Assembly (NCBI GenBank): GCA_029261965.1
Contig: JAJDAH010000393.1
Coordinates: 1-35,182 of the forward strand
Length of the DNA stretch: 35,182 nucleotides
Origin: Polyangiaceae bacterium
GTDB lineage: Bacteria > Myxococcota_A > Polyangia > Polyangiales > Polyangiaceae
Direction: 5' to 3'
The notes beneath the pieces were generated by a model. That model was not told the origin of the DNA. It saw nothing but the letters and a program-made list of their open reading frames with translations, and ran no database searches. Positions 25,142 through 32,856 of the stretch are shown in pieces (the first letter of the stretch is position 1; the number at the start of each line of letters is the position of its first letter). The position numbers and the translations under genes are program-made.

Positions 25142-25184
25142 CCAAATAAGAAGAGGCTCCCGTGGGAGGCAGTCCACGGGAGCC
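25142..25184 (-). terminator. Strong intrinsic terminator of the acidic-protein gene
   Basis: GGCTCCCGTGG (minus strand) pairs with CCACGGGAGCC: 11 bp, loop of 8, followed by TCTTCTTATTTGG. It sits 48 nt after the stop of the acidic-protein gene and keeps that transcript from entering tig. Confidence 0.9.
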
Positions 25185-25232
25185 CAGGGGTCCCCGGGAG
25201 GGGACAGAAGCCAAGTTAGAGTCGGAAAGTCG

Positions 25233-25436
25233 CTATTCGTCGTCCTCGTCGTCGTCGTGGTTGTCCGCAGCTTCCGAGTGCGCGTCGAGCATCGCCTCGA
25301 AAGGGTCGGCGGAAAGGTCGATATCGCTCTGATCTGCAGCTTCGACGTCGTCCAACGTCCAGCCGATCCGCAAACCGGGGCGGATCTCTTGGCGCTCGAA
25401 GTCGTCGTACGTTCTGAATCCTCGGGGGCCTGCCAT
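25233..25436 (-). CDS. Small acidic protein of unknown function
   Basis: 67 aa from ATG 25436, with a strong GAGGAG six bases upstream. The sequence reads MAGPRGFRTYDDFERQEI, then LRIGWTLDDVEAADQSDIDL, ending in NHDDDEDDE. Very acidic overall (about pI 4 by inspection), no signal peptide or membrane segment. No family recognised. The gene has its own terminator (25142-25184) and faces away from parA across 387 bp, so it is a genuine single-gene unit. Acidic tails often bind basic partners such as nucleoid proteins or RNA polymerase; that is speculation here. Codon use is like that of the neighbours. Confidence 0.8.
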   Translation of the reverse strand: MAGPRGFRTYDDFERQEIRPGLRIGWTLDDVEAADQSDIDLSADPFEAMLDAHSEAADNHDDDEDDE

Positions 25437-25442
25437 GCGTGT

Positions 25443-25448
25443 CTCCTC
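25443..25448 (-). promoter_or_regulatory. Shine-Dalgarno GAGGAG of the small acidic gene
   Basis: GAGGAG six bases before ATG 25436, one of the strongest ribosome-binding sites in the window. It fixes the start and rejects the longer upstream frame to 25688. Confidence 0.8.
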
Positions 25449-25823
25449 GGTGGTTAAGCAGCTCGGAAAAAGAGGGGCTGTGTCAGCAAACGGCGGGGAG
25501 CAGCAGACGCCCCCCAGAAGCTCAGCGAGGTTTGGTGCCCGCGGTGGCGTACTCGCGACCTGCCAGCCGAAGCTGGCGAATGCTCGAGCGCTCGCGGCTC
25601 GGTGGCGGGCTCGGCAGGAAGAACTCCCGAAGGATTCGATCCGTGCTCGGACGATCCGGCTCCGGCCGGAGCGCGCGACGGAGACCAAGCTTGTGGGCGC
25701 TGGGCCCTTCTGATTCGTTGTTACTCACCTTCACCTACCTGCACCTACATCTGCCTACACCCTACGACACGGCCTGGGCCTGACCAAGAAAGTGAGAGAC
25801 GCTCCGGCGATTTCGATAAGAGG
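25449..25823. promoter_or_regulatory. Divergent regulatory region between the acidic gene and parA
   Basis: No convincing gene. It holds a perfect hairpin GCCAGC-CGAA-GCTGGC (25562-25577), a 14-bp perfect palindrome GCTCCGGCCGGAGC (25659-25672), and an AT-richer stretch with near-tandem CACCTAC-like repeats (25725-25765). Both divergent promoters must lie here, but no consensus -35/-10 pair stands out. Confidence 0.5.
25725..25765 (+). repeat. Phased CACCTAC-like direct repeats upstream of parA
   Basis: TCACCTT, CACCTAC (25732-25738), CACCTAC (25742-25748), TGCCTAC (25752-25758) and ACCCTAC (25759-25765). Three of the copies are spaced exactly 10 bp, one helical turn, as expected for a protein binding side by side on one DNA face. 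Confidence 0.6.
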
Positions 25824-26612
25824 GTGCTGGCGAAACTCCCTGACGTGACACGACCCAAACGCATCGCGATCGCGAACCAAAAAGGTGGCGTCGGAAAAAC
25901 GACGACCGCGGTCAACCTCGCGGCGAGTCTCGCTGCGGCGGAAAAGAAAACGCTGCTGGTCGATCTCGATCCGCAGGCGAATGCGTCGAGCGGTGTCGGC
26001 ATCGCGCCGCGCTCCGCCGAGCGAACGATCTACGACGCACTCATCGGCTCGTCGTCATTCGCCGACGTCATCGTCAAGACCGCGATCGCCACGCTCGACG
26101 TCGCACCCGCGAGCCAGGACTTGACCGCGGTCGAGTACGAGCTGTTCGAAGAAGAGCGCGGGACTCACTTGCGCCGCCTGTTCGACGAGTCCGAAGCCAC
26201 GGACAAGTACGACTACATCGTCATCGACTCGCCCCCTTCCCTCGGGGTGCTGACCCTGAACGTGCTGGCGGCGGCGGACCGAGTGGTGGTGCCGCTCCAA
26301 CCCGAGTACTACGCGCTCGAAGGCATCACCTATCTGATGGCGACCATCGACCGCGTGAAAGAATCGTTGAATCCCGGGCTCGAGGTCGAAGGCATCGTGC
26401 TCACGATGTGGGATCCGCGAAACCGACTGGCCCACCAAGTCGCCGACCAGGTGCGAAAACACTTTCATGTGTTCGACACGGTCATTCCGAGAAACGTGCG
26501 GCTGAGCGAGGCGCCTTCGCACGGCAAGCCCGTGTTGCTGTACGACGTGCAGTGCAAGGGGGCGCAGGGCTACCTCAGCCTGGCCCGCGAGCTCATCGAG
26601 GCCAATCCGTGA
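25824..26612 (+). CDS. parA: Chromosome-partitioning ATPase ParA
   Basis: 262 aa from GTG 25824, or 255 from GTG 25845; neither has a clear ribosome-binding site. Deviant Walker A NQKGGVGKTTTAVNLA near residues 18-33, then LLVDLDPQANASSGVG (A'), IVIDSPPSLGVLTLN (Walker B) and a C-terminal half with PLQPEYYALEGI. The short N-terminus without a DNA-binding domain marks a chromosomal Soj/ParA type rather than a plasmid P1 type. ATP-bound ParA coats the nucleoid and, with ParB on parS sites, drives origin segregation. Stop overlaps the parB start as GTGA. Confidence 0.95.
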   Translation: MLAKLPDVTRPKRIAIANQKGGVGKTTTAVNLAASLAAAEKKTLLVDLDPQANASSGVGIAPRSAERTIYDALIGSSSFADVIVKTAIATLDVAPASQDLTAVEYELFEEERGTHLRRLFDESEATDKYDYIVIDSPPSLGVLTLNVLAAADRVVVPLQPEYYALEGITYLMATIDRVKESLNPGLEVEGIVLTMWDPRNRLAHQVADQVRKHFHVFDTVIPRNVRLSEAPSHGKPVLLYDVQCKGAQGYLSLARELIEANP

Positions 26613-27484
26613 GCACCGCCAAACGAGGGCTCGGTCGCGGGCTCGACGCGCTTCTTCCTTCGCGCGCCCCCGCGCCAGCTGCTCCAGTGCCGACGAGCCA
26701 GGGCGAAGACGGCTCGTTGTTTCGGTGCGCCATCGAAAAGATCCAACCGCAGAAAGACCAACCCCGCCGTCACTTCGACACCGAAAAGCTCGACGAGCTG
26801 GCCCAATCGATTCGCGAGCACGGTCTCATCGAGCCGGTCGTCGTCCGTCGACTCCGGGGCGGGGACCAGTTCGAGCTCATCGCCGGCGAGCGACGGTGGC
26901 GCGCGTGCCAGCGCGCTGGCGTGCTCGAGGTTCCCGTCATCGTTCGCGACCTGTCTCCCAAAGAAGCGTTCGAGCTGGCTCTCATCGAGAACATTCAGCG
27001 CGAAGACCTGAACGCCATCGAACTCGCCGAAGCCCTCGACCGACTGGTCGCCGACCACGGCTATTCGCAAGAAGATCTCGCCGAACGCGTCGGTAAGGAC
27101 CGCTCGACCATCTCCAACGCGCTCCGCCTACTCAAACTGCCGGAGAAAATTCGCGGCCTCGTCGTGCACGGGGATCTCAGCGAAGGGCACGCTCGCGCGC
27201 TACTCGGCGCGCCGGACCAACGCACGATGAACGCCGTGGCGGACAAGGTGATCCGCGGCAAGCTCAGCGTTCGTCAGACCGAGGCGCTCGTTCGCAGCCA
27301 GAAGAGCGCCAGCGGCAAAGGATCCAGCCAAGGCAAATCGCCCTCGGTGCGCGACCTGGAGGAGCGGCTCGCCCGCAAGCTCGGCACCAAGGTCGAGGTC
27401 AAAGATCGCAAGGGCAAGGGTCAGGTCGCGATTCACTACTCGAGTCTCGACGACCTCGATCGGTTGCTCGAACGCCTTCTCTGA
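26609..27484 (+). CDS. parB: Chromosome-partitioning protein ParB
   Basis: 291 aa from GTG 26609, overlapping parA by four bases. It begins with TAKRGLGRGLDALL, the conserved N-terminal box (LGRGLxALL) that touches ParA. The CTP-binding ParB/Srx domain has FELIAGERRWRACQRAG and ALIENIQREDLNAIELA. The helix-turn-helix YSQEDLAERVGKDRSTISN binds parS. The C-terminal dimerisation segment follows a Ser/Lys-rich linker. I see no site with the usual parS form (TGTTTCACGTGAAACA-like) in this window. It faces the TPR lipoprotein gene convergently across 21 bases. Confidence 0.95.
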   Translation: MSTAKRGLGRGLDALLPSRAPAPAAPVPTSQGEDGSLFRCAIEKIQPQKDQPRRHFDTEKLDELAQSIREHGLIEPVVVRRLRGGDQFELIAGERRWRACQRAGVLEVPVIVRDLSPKEAFELALIENIQREDLNAIELAEALDRLVADHGYSQEDLAERVGKDRSTISNALRLLKLPEKIRGLVVHGDLSEGHARALLGAPDQRTMNAVADKVIRGKLSVRQTEALVRSQKSASGKGSSQGKSPSVRDLEERLARKLGTKVEVKDRKGKGQVAIHYSSLDDLDRLLERLL

Positions 27485-27486
27485 AA

Positions 27487-27504
27487 GCGTCGGCTCAGCC
27501 GCGC
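27487..27504. terminator. Small hairpin between convergent parB and TPR genes
   Basis: GCG-T-CGGC-TCA-GCCG-CGC forms a 7-bp stem with one bulge, lying exactly between the two stop codons. Symmetric, so it could serve both strands, but neither side has a T-tract. Confidence 0.3.
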
Positions 27505-27505
27505 T

Positions 27506-28507
27506 TCACTTGCACTTGGCCGCGGCCTTGGTGACCTGATCCTTGAACCGGTCGCCCTTGCCGACCTCGAGCGCTTTCTTGAACGACGCTTGGCCACCCT
27601 TCTTGTCGCCGGCCGCGCACAGATGATGCCCGAGATACATGTGGGCAAAAGCATCGTTGGGATCGAGCTCGAGCGCCTTTTCGTAGTCGGCCTTTTCGCC
27701 GGCGGCGTCTTTGAGGCCCTTCTTGCAAAGACCGCGCTTCACGTGCAGCACCGAGCTCGGCTTGAACCCGATCGCCTTGTCGAACGCGGCCACACAGCCC
27801 GCGTTGTCTTTGAGCTGGCGGTACATGTTCGCCACGCGGCCGGAGATATCGGCGTCGGCCAGCTCGATCTTCTGGAGCTCGGCGATCGCTTCGTCCCGTT
27901 TTTTCGTGTGCGCCAAGAGGCCCGCGCGCATGAACCGGAGCTCCGCGTCGTCGGGTTGTAGCTCGAGGGCGGGCGTGAGCGCTTGCAGCGCGCCGTTCAC
28001 GTCCTTCTTGTCGTAGAGTGCGAGGGCCTTGTTGCGGTGCAGGTCGGGATTCTTCGCGTCGATGGCGAGACCCTTTTCGATGAGCGCGAGGGCCTCGTCC
28101 GGCTGGTTCTTCACGTCGAGCAGCATGCCGCTCAAGTTGACGATGGCTTCGAGCAGCTTCGGATCGTTGTCGAGGGCGGCCTGGTACTTGGCCATGGCCC
28201 CTTCGGGATCGTCGAGGTTCTGCAGCGCGACGCCGAGATAGAACGCGGCTTGCGCGTCCTTCGGATCGGCGGTGTGCGCTTCTTCGAGGGCCGCCTTCGC
28301 CGCGGAGTAGTCGCCGGCTTGGATGGCGTCGATACCCTCTTGCACCTTGGCGCTCGACGCTGTCGCCACGTCTCCCGCTGGCTCTGGGGTGGTTTTCTCG
28401 GTCGGCGGCGCTTCGGGGGCCGGAGGCGGCCCGCCGCAGCCCGACCCAAAGGTCCACACCAACACCACAGCCGCACCCACTGCTCGCATTCCTTGCCTCG
28501 CGCTCAT
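27506..28507 (-). CDS. TPR-repeat lipoprotein
   Basis: 333 aa. Signal peptide with lipobox GSGC (Cys24), a Pro/Thr-rich spacer to about residue 50, then a run of TPRs to the end: KVQEGIDAIQAGDYSAAKAALEEA, AFYLGVALQNLDDPEGAMAKYQAAL, LLDVKNQPDEALALIEKGL, LALYDKKDVNGALQALTPAL, and later LHVKRGLCKKGLKDAAGEKADYEKALELDPND and MYLGHHLC. TPR lipoproteins assemble envelope complexes. The ATG at 28507 overlaps the glnD stop as ATGA, so it is translated from the glnD message, an unusual pairing. The four late cysteines could form disulfides in the periplasm. Which complex it serves is unknown. Confidence 0.88.
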   Translation of the reverse strand: MSARQGMRAVGAAVVLVWTFGSGCGGPPPAPEAPPTEKTTPEPAGDVATASSAKVQEGIDAIQAGDYSAAKAALEEAHTADPKDAQAAFYLGVALQNLDDPEGAMAKYQAALDNDPKLLEAIVNLSGMLLDVKNQPDEALALIEKGLAIDAKNPDLHRNKALALYDKKDVNGALQALTPALELQPDDAELRFMRAGLLAHTKKRDEAIAELQKIELADADISGRVANMYRQLKDNAGCVAAFDKAIGFKPSSVLHVKRGLCKKGLKDAAGEKADYEKALELDPNDAFAHMYLGHHLCAAGDKKGGQASFKKALEVGKGDRFKDQVTKAAAKCK

Positions 28508-31179
28508 GACGTTTCGCCCTCCGTGGTGGATATCGCTCGGTGAATCGCCGATTCGAGGCGTTCGATGCGAACGGGGTCGGTCACCTTGGCTCCGTCGGCG
28601 TCGGTCACGTAAAAAACGTCAGCGACGCGATTCCCCTCGGTGTTGATTTTCGCCAGATCGATGATGAGCCATTCCTCGAGCAGCGTGTTGGCGAGAGTAT
28701 GCAACAAGCCCACACGATCGCGCGTCATTACCTCGATGACCGTGTGCGACGTGGCGCACCGGTTGTCGACCGATACCCGCGGTTTCACCGGTGGTGCTGA
28801 TCGACGCGACCAGTCGGGTTTTTGGCTCACCTTGACGAGATCTTTCGCTTTCGCCTCGCCGGACAGCAGCGCTTCGAGATCGCGCTTGATCCGGGGCAGC
28901 AGCTGGTGCGCCGCTTCGACGGACTGGCCGCTCCGGACCCAGAACATGTCGAGCGCTCGCCCGCGTCCGGCGCCATCGGCCCAGGAATAAATCTGCCCAC
29001 CGACGACCTTGAGGCGAGCAGCGGCAAAGGCGGCGGTGATGTGAGCAAGCAGCCCCGGGCGATCGTCGGCGGTCACCGCGAGCTCGACGTACGGATCGTC
29101 CGTCTCGAGAATGGCGACGCTCACCCCACCGATCGGCGCTGCGTTGACGAACTCCGCGTGCTGCACGATCGACTCGGCGTCGTTAGCGTAGAGATAACGA
29201 ACCGGCATGCTCGAGAGCAGCCCGTCGAGCGACGCCGCATCGCCGGTCCAGCGCTCCCGCACCCGAGCACGAAGCGCCTCGGCGCGCTCTCCTTCGGCGC
29301 GGTCCTGGGCCCCCTCGTTCAAGAAGCGCTGCGCCCCTCGATAGAGGTCGTCCATCATGCGCGCTTTCCAGGTCGTGAACGCTTCGGGGCTCGTCGTCGA
29401 CACGTCGGCCACCGTCAAGAGGTAGAGGTCTCGAAGACCCTCGCTCCCTTCCACGATCGCGCAGAACTCTTCGAGCGTCTTCGGGTCGTCGACGTCTCGC
29501 CGGGTGGCGACGTGATACATTTTCAGGTGGTGGAGAACGAGGTGCTGCACCGCAGCAATCTCTTCTTCCGGCAGCCCGAGGCGACCGAGGATGACGGCGG
29601 CGAGCTCGACGCCGCGCTCGGCGTGGTTCTTCCCGCCGAGGTCCTTGCCGATGTCGTGCAGCAGTGTCGCCAAAAAGAGGATACGAGGCCTCGACACCTC
29701 CGCGGCCAGACGGCACGCGAGCGGATGCTCTCCACCGAAGTCTCCACGACACAGCGCCCGCAGCTTGTCGACCGCTTTCACCGAGTGAACGTCGACGGTG
29801 TACACGTGATAGATGTCGTGATGGACGCGGCCGACGACCGGCGCGAACTCGGGCACCATCGCCAAGAGCAGCCCGACGTCGTGAAGCTCGCCGAGCACGC
29901 TTCCCCGCTTGAAGCGCGTCTCCTTCGACGTCGTGGCCAGCCGCACGAACCGCTCGCTCGCCTCGGCGCTCGCGCGGAGCTTCTCGCAGAACTCGGGGCT
30001 CCGCACCGCCTGAGCGATGGTCGATCTCGCGAACGGAAGGATCGGCAGCTCGCGGCGGACGGCCTCGTCGTAGATGCGCAGCGCCAGCGCCGGATCTTCT
30101 TCCAGCGCGGCCCGGTCCTGAAAGCTCATCTGATCGTTGCTCGTCTTGAGCCCGCCGGCGAGATTCCTTTCGGTGGGTTTTCGGGTCGGCGGAGGAACGG
30201 CGCGGGCGACGATCAACTCGCGGGCACGCGCCATTTCTCGAGCGTGCCGGTAGTAGTCGCTCATGAACCGCTCGATGTCGGGGCCTTTCGAGCCGTATCC
30301 GAGCTTTTCCGCGACTTGCTCTTGCTGATCGAAGCTCAGCCGGTCCGAGCGGCGACCCGCGTTCAGGTGCAACACGTTGCGAACGCGAAACAGCATGTTC
30401 TGGGCCGCGTCGATCGTTTTGAACTCGCGGGGCACGAGCACGCCGAGGCGCACGAGCTCTCGAATATTGGTGACGCCCCACCGCGCGCGGGCCACCCAGT
30501 GAACGATGTCGAGGTCGCGCACCCCGCCTTCCCCGTGCTTGACGTCCGGCTCGAGCAAGAACACCGAGCCACCGAAACGATCGTGGCGGCGAACCGCCTG
30601 AGCATCCAGGCGCTCGAGAAAGCCGACGATGTTGGCCGCGCCGAACAGGCCCTCCTGACTCCTGGCCATCATCGCGCGCGAGCTCGCGCTCTTGCCGGCG
30701 ATCACGCGCCAGTCGAGCAGCGAAGTCGCGGTCGGGAGATCCTCTCGAGCGAGCTCGAGCACGTCTTCCACGTTGACCACCTGGTGGCCGATGCTGAGCC
30801 CCGAGTCCCAGAGCGGGTACAGCAGCGCCTCGGCTATCGGACTCGCTTTTTCCGCGTTGCCCTCACACAAGAGCCGGACGTCGAGATCGCTGTGCAATGC
30901 CAGCGCGCCCCGTCCGTAGCTGCCGACGGCGGCGAGGGACACCGGCTGCCAGGTGCCATCGGCCGTCATGGCGCCGCGCGCCGCATGGAACAGCGAGGAC
31001 AACAGGCCATCGACGGATTTTGCGTAGCATTCGCTCGCCGCGATCCCGGCCTCCGGGCCGCCGGTGGCGACCATGTCCATGACGGTCCGTTTGTGTCGAT
31101 CCAAATAAGTCCGGAGCTCAGGCATGAGCGTGGCGCTCATCCTTTCGAGCAACGGAGTATCGACCGCGGCGTCGGGCAT
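28504..31179 (-). CDS. glnD: Bifunctional PII uridylyltransferase/uridylyl-removing enzyme
   Basis: 891 aa, the usual length. Nucleotidyltransferase domain with GSYGRGALALHSDLDVRLL near 86-104 (active-site Asp98 and Asp100), a GlnE-type middle region (VKHGEGGVRDLDIVHWVARA), an HD hydrolase domain with LLHDIGKDLGGKNHAERG near residue 508, and two C-terminal ACT domains (AVTADDRPGLLAHITAAFA and VMTRDRVGLLHTLANTL). It uridylylates PII when nitrogen is low and removes UMP when glutamine, sensed by ACT, is high. No glnB or glnK lies nearby. It is first in a two-gene operon with the TPR lipoprotein. Confidence 0.96.
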   Translation of the reverse strand: MPDAAVDTPLLERMSATLMPELRTYLDRHKRTVMDMVATGGPEAGIAASECYAKSVDGLLSSLFHAARGAMTADGTWQPVSLAAVGSYGRGALALHSDLDVRLLCEGNAEKASPIAEALLYPLWDSGLSIGHQVVNVEDVLELAREDLPTATSLLDWRVIAGKSASSRAMMARSQEGLFGAANIVGFLERLDAQAVRRHDRFGGSVFLLEPDVKHGEGGVRDLDIVHWVARARWGVTNIRELVRLGVLVPREFKTIDAAQNMLFRVRNVLHLNAGRRSDRLSFDQQEQVAEKLGYGSKGPDIERFMSDYYRHAREMARARELIVARAVPPPTRKPTERNLAGGLKTSNDQMSFQDRAALEEDPALALRIYDEAVRRELPILPFARSTIAQAVRSPEFCEKLRASAEASERFVRLATTSKETRFKRGSVLGELHDVGLLLAMVPEFAPVVGRVHHDIYHVYTVDVHSVKAVDKLRALCRGDFGGEHPLACRLAAEVSRPRILFLATLLHDIGKDLGGKNHAERGVELAAVILGRLGLPEEEIAAVQHLVLHHLKMYHVATRRDVDDPKTLEEFCAIVEGSEGLRDLYLLTVADVSTTSPEAFTTWKARMMDDLYRGAQRFLNEGAQDRAEGERAEALRARVRERWTGDAASLDGLLSSMPVRYLYANDAESIVQHAEFVNAAPIGGVSVAILETDDPYVELAVTADDRPGLLAHITAAFAAARLKVVGGQIYSWADGAGRGRALDMFWVRSGQSVEAAHQLLPRIKRDLEALLSGEAKAKDLVKVSQKPDWSRRSAPPVKPRVSVDNRCATSHTVIEVMTRDRVGLLHTLANTLLEEWLIIDLAKINTEGNRVADVFYVTDADGAKVTDPVRIERLESAIHRAISTTEGETS

Positions 31180-31279
31180 CGATTCGGCGTAGCTTGAAGG
31201 CTCGGCTAGCTCAACGCTACCGAGCGCGGCCCGAGGTATAGTCAGGTTCGGCGCCCGGCGGCCATCGAGTTCTGTGTGC

Positions 31280-31285
31280 TAGGCT
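31280..31285 (+). promoter_or_regulatory. -10-like TAGGCT, 7 nt before the ATG at 31293
   Basis: TAGGCT keeps T1, A2 and T6. Seven nt separate it from ATG 31293, the same geometry as at 18127-18140. No Shine-Dalgarno precedes the ATG. Confidence 0.3.
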
Positions 31286-31292
31286 CGGGCGC

Positions 31293-31856
31293 ATGCTTTC
31301 GAGGCGGACGGCGCTTGGTCTGCTCGCGGCGGTCCCCGCCCTGGGGCTCCTCCCCCGAAAAGCCAGCGCTTCTGTCGCTCGAGCCGTTTCGCTCGAATTC
31401 CTGGTCCGGCTGAGCGACCGCGTCGCCCTGGTGACCCCGCTCGGGGGCACGAGCCGCTGGGAAACGGTCGGCAATCGGCGGCGCATCGTGACTCACACCC
31501 GAGTCCGCATCGACCAGACGCTGGCTGGCGTCGACGGTGACGTCGAGCTGATGGTGCGCACCCTCGGCGGCCGCGTCGGCAAGGTGGGGCAAATCGTGCA
31601 CGGCGAAGCGACCCTCGTCATCCACGAGCAAGCGGTCGTTTTTCTCAAACGCCACTCCAGCGAGGCGCACTCGGTCGCCGTGATGGCCCAGGGGCATTAT
31701 CCGCTCGGTTCACGCGCCGCGGGCGTAGTGCTCCGGCCGAGCCCCCGGCTCGCCGAGCTCGAAAACGCCGACGCCACTTCGGCGGTGCACCAACTCGTCG
31801 ACCAAAGCGTCGCTCGAGCGCAGACCCTCGTGCGTGCCGCGTGGAAACGACGATGA
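31293..31856 (+). CDS. Small exported protein with Tat-like signal
   Basis: 187 aa. N-terminus MLSRRTALGLLAAVPALGLL with S-R-R-T and a mild hydrophobic core, ending ASA: a likely Tat (or Sec) signal. The mature part is beta-rich with conserved-looking strands (SLEFLVRLSDRVALVTPLGG, VRTLGGRVGKVGQIVHGEA, HEQAVVFLKRH). I do not recognise a named family; proteins like it sit before secreted matrixin-type proteases in myxobacteria as far as I can recall, but this needs checking. Its stop overlaps the start of the metalloprotease gene (ATGA), so both are made together. It may be a chaperone, inhibitor or co-factor of the protease, which is inference. Confidence 0.75.
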   Translation: MLSRRTALGLLAAVPALGLLPRKASASVARAVSLEFLVRLSDRVALVTPLGGTSRWETVGNRRRIVTHTRVRIDQTLAGVDGDVELMVRTLGGRVGKVGQIVHGEATLVIHEQAVVFLKRHSSEAHSVAVMAQGHYPLGSRAAGVVLRPSPRLAELENADATSAVHQLVDQSVARAQTLVRAAWKRR

Positions 31857-32773
31857 GAATGCCGCGCGCCCTCACCGTCGCCCTCGTCGGCGCGAGCATC
31901 GCCACGAGCATCGCCACGAGCGACGTGGCTTTCGGCTTTTGTCGTACCAATACTTGCGACCCCGACGACCCGGGGATGCCGTGCGTCACCGACGCGCAAG
32001 GGTGTCTCGCCGGCGGCTTGCCGCTTCGTTGGGCCGGACGCTGCCCGGTGTTCAGCATCCACGAAACCGCCTCGCCTCTCAGAGACATCACGTTCGACCA
32101 AGCCAACCAAGTCATTTCCGGCGCCTTCATCCGGTGGATGCAGGCGGACTGCGGTGGAGCCGCGCCCGACCTCGACATCCAGCCGACCGACCCGGTCCCT
32201 TGCAGCACGGTCGAGTTCAACGAGACGAGGCAGAACGCCAACATCTGGACGTTTCGAGATGACGCTTGGCCCTACGAGGACAACGGACACACCCTCGCGC
32301 TGACGACAGTCACGTTCAACGTGGACACGGGCGAAATCTTCGACGCGGACGTCGAGATCAACACGAACGAAAATCTCATCGCCGTCGACGCCTCGCGCGC
32401 GGAAGCCGACCTCCCCTCCATCGCCACCCACGAGGCGGGACACTTTCTCGGTCTCAGCCACTCGAACGTCAGCGGGTCGACGATGAGCGCGAGCTACGCG
32501 CTCGGCGACCAGAGTCTGCGCTCGCTTCATCCGGACGACACCGCGGGGATCTGCGCCGCTTACCCCCCGAACGATCCCGACAACGACTTTTGCGGAGGCA
32601 CGCCCATCCGCGGCTTCTCGCCGCTCTGCGGCGCCGATCAAATCGAGGCCAAGACGGGCTGCGCCGCGTCGCCCCGGGGGCCAAGTCGCGGCGCGCTGGG
32701 CTGGGCGCTCGTCGGGCTCGCCGCCGCATCACTCGTCGCAGCGCGCCGGCGCCGGAACAAAAAACGCGGGTAA
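31853..32773 (+). CDS. Matrixin-like zinc metalloprotease with MYXO-CTERM-like tail
   Basis: 306 aa. Signal peptide, then a short Cys-rich stretch. The catalytic site is THEAGHFLGLSH with zinc ligands His193, His197 and His203, catalytic Glu194, and a Met-turn at Met211 (SGSTMSASY): the metzincin M10/matrixin pattern. The last ~35 residues are a Cys near GCAASP, a hydrophobic stretch (GWALVGLAAASLVAA) and a basic RRRRNKKR end, matching the MYXO-CTERM type of surface-sorting signal, processed by a dedicated myxobacterial protease. The mature enzyme is probably anchored on the surface. No long propeptide with a Cys switch is evident. Coupled to the upstream exported protein by an ATGA overlap. 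Confidence 0.88.
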   Translation: MRMPRALTVALVGASIATSIATSDVAFGFCRTNTCDPDDPGMPCVTDAQGCLAGGLPLRWAGRCPVFSIHETASPLRDITFDQANQVISGAFIRWMQADCGGAAPDLDIQPTDPVPCSTVEFNETRQNANIWTFRDDAWPYEDNGHTLALTTVTFNVDTGEIFDADVEINTNENLIAVDASRAEADLPSIATHEAGHFLGLSHSNVSGSTMSASYALGDQSLRSLHPDDTAGICAAYPPNDPDNDFCGGTPIRGFSPLCGADQIEAKTGCAASPRGPSRGALGWALVGLAAASLVAARRRRNKKRG

Positions 32774-32844
32774 AACCTGGCCCTAGCGAGAACTCGCCGA
32801 CTCGCCTTGGTGCGCCAAGGATGGTAGATCCCTGCCTTGCTTTC

Positions 32845-32850
32845 AGGAGG
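32845..32850 (+). promoter_or_regulatory. Shine-Dalgarno AGGAGG fixing a TTG start
   Basis: A perfect AGGAGG six bases before TTG 32857. It chooses that codon over the in-frame ATG at 32821. Confidence 0.8.
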
Positions 32851-32856
32851 TTCGCT

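Noticed and set aside
28822-31197. 791-codon plus-strand frame opposite glnD
   Set aside because: It is the antisense shadow of glnD, whose motifs and length are decisive; the plus frame has no family features and no start signals.
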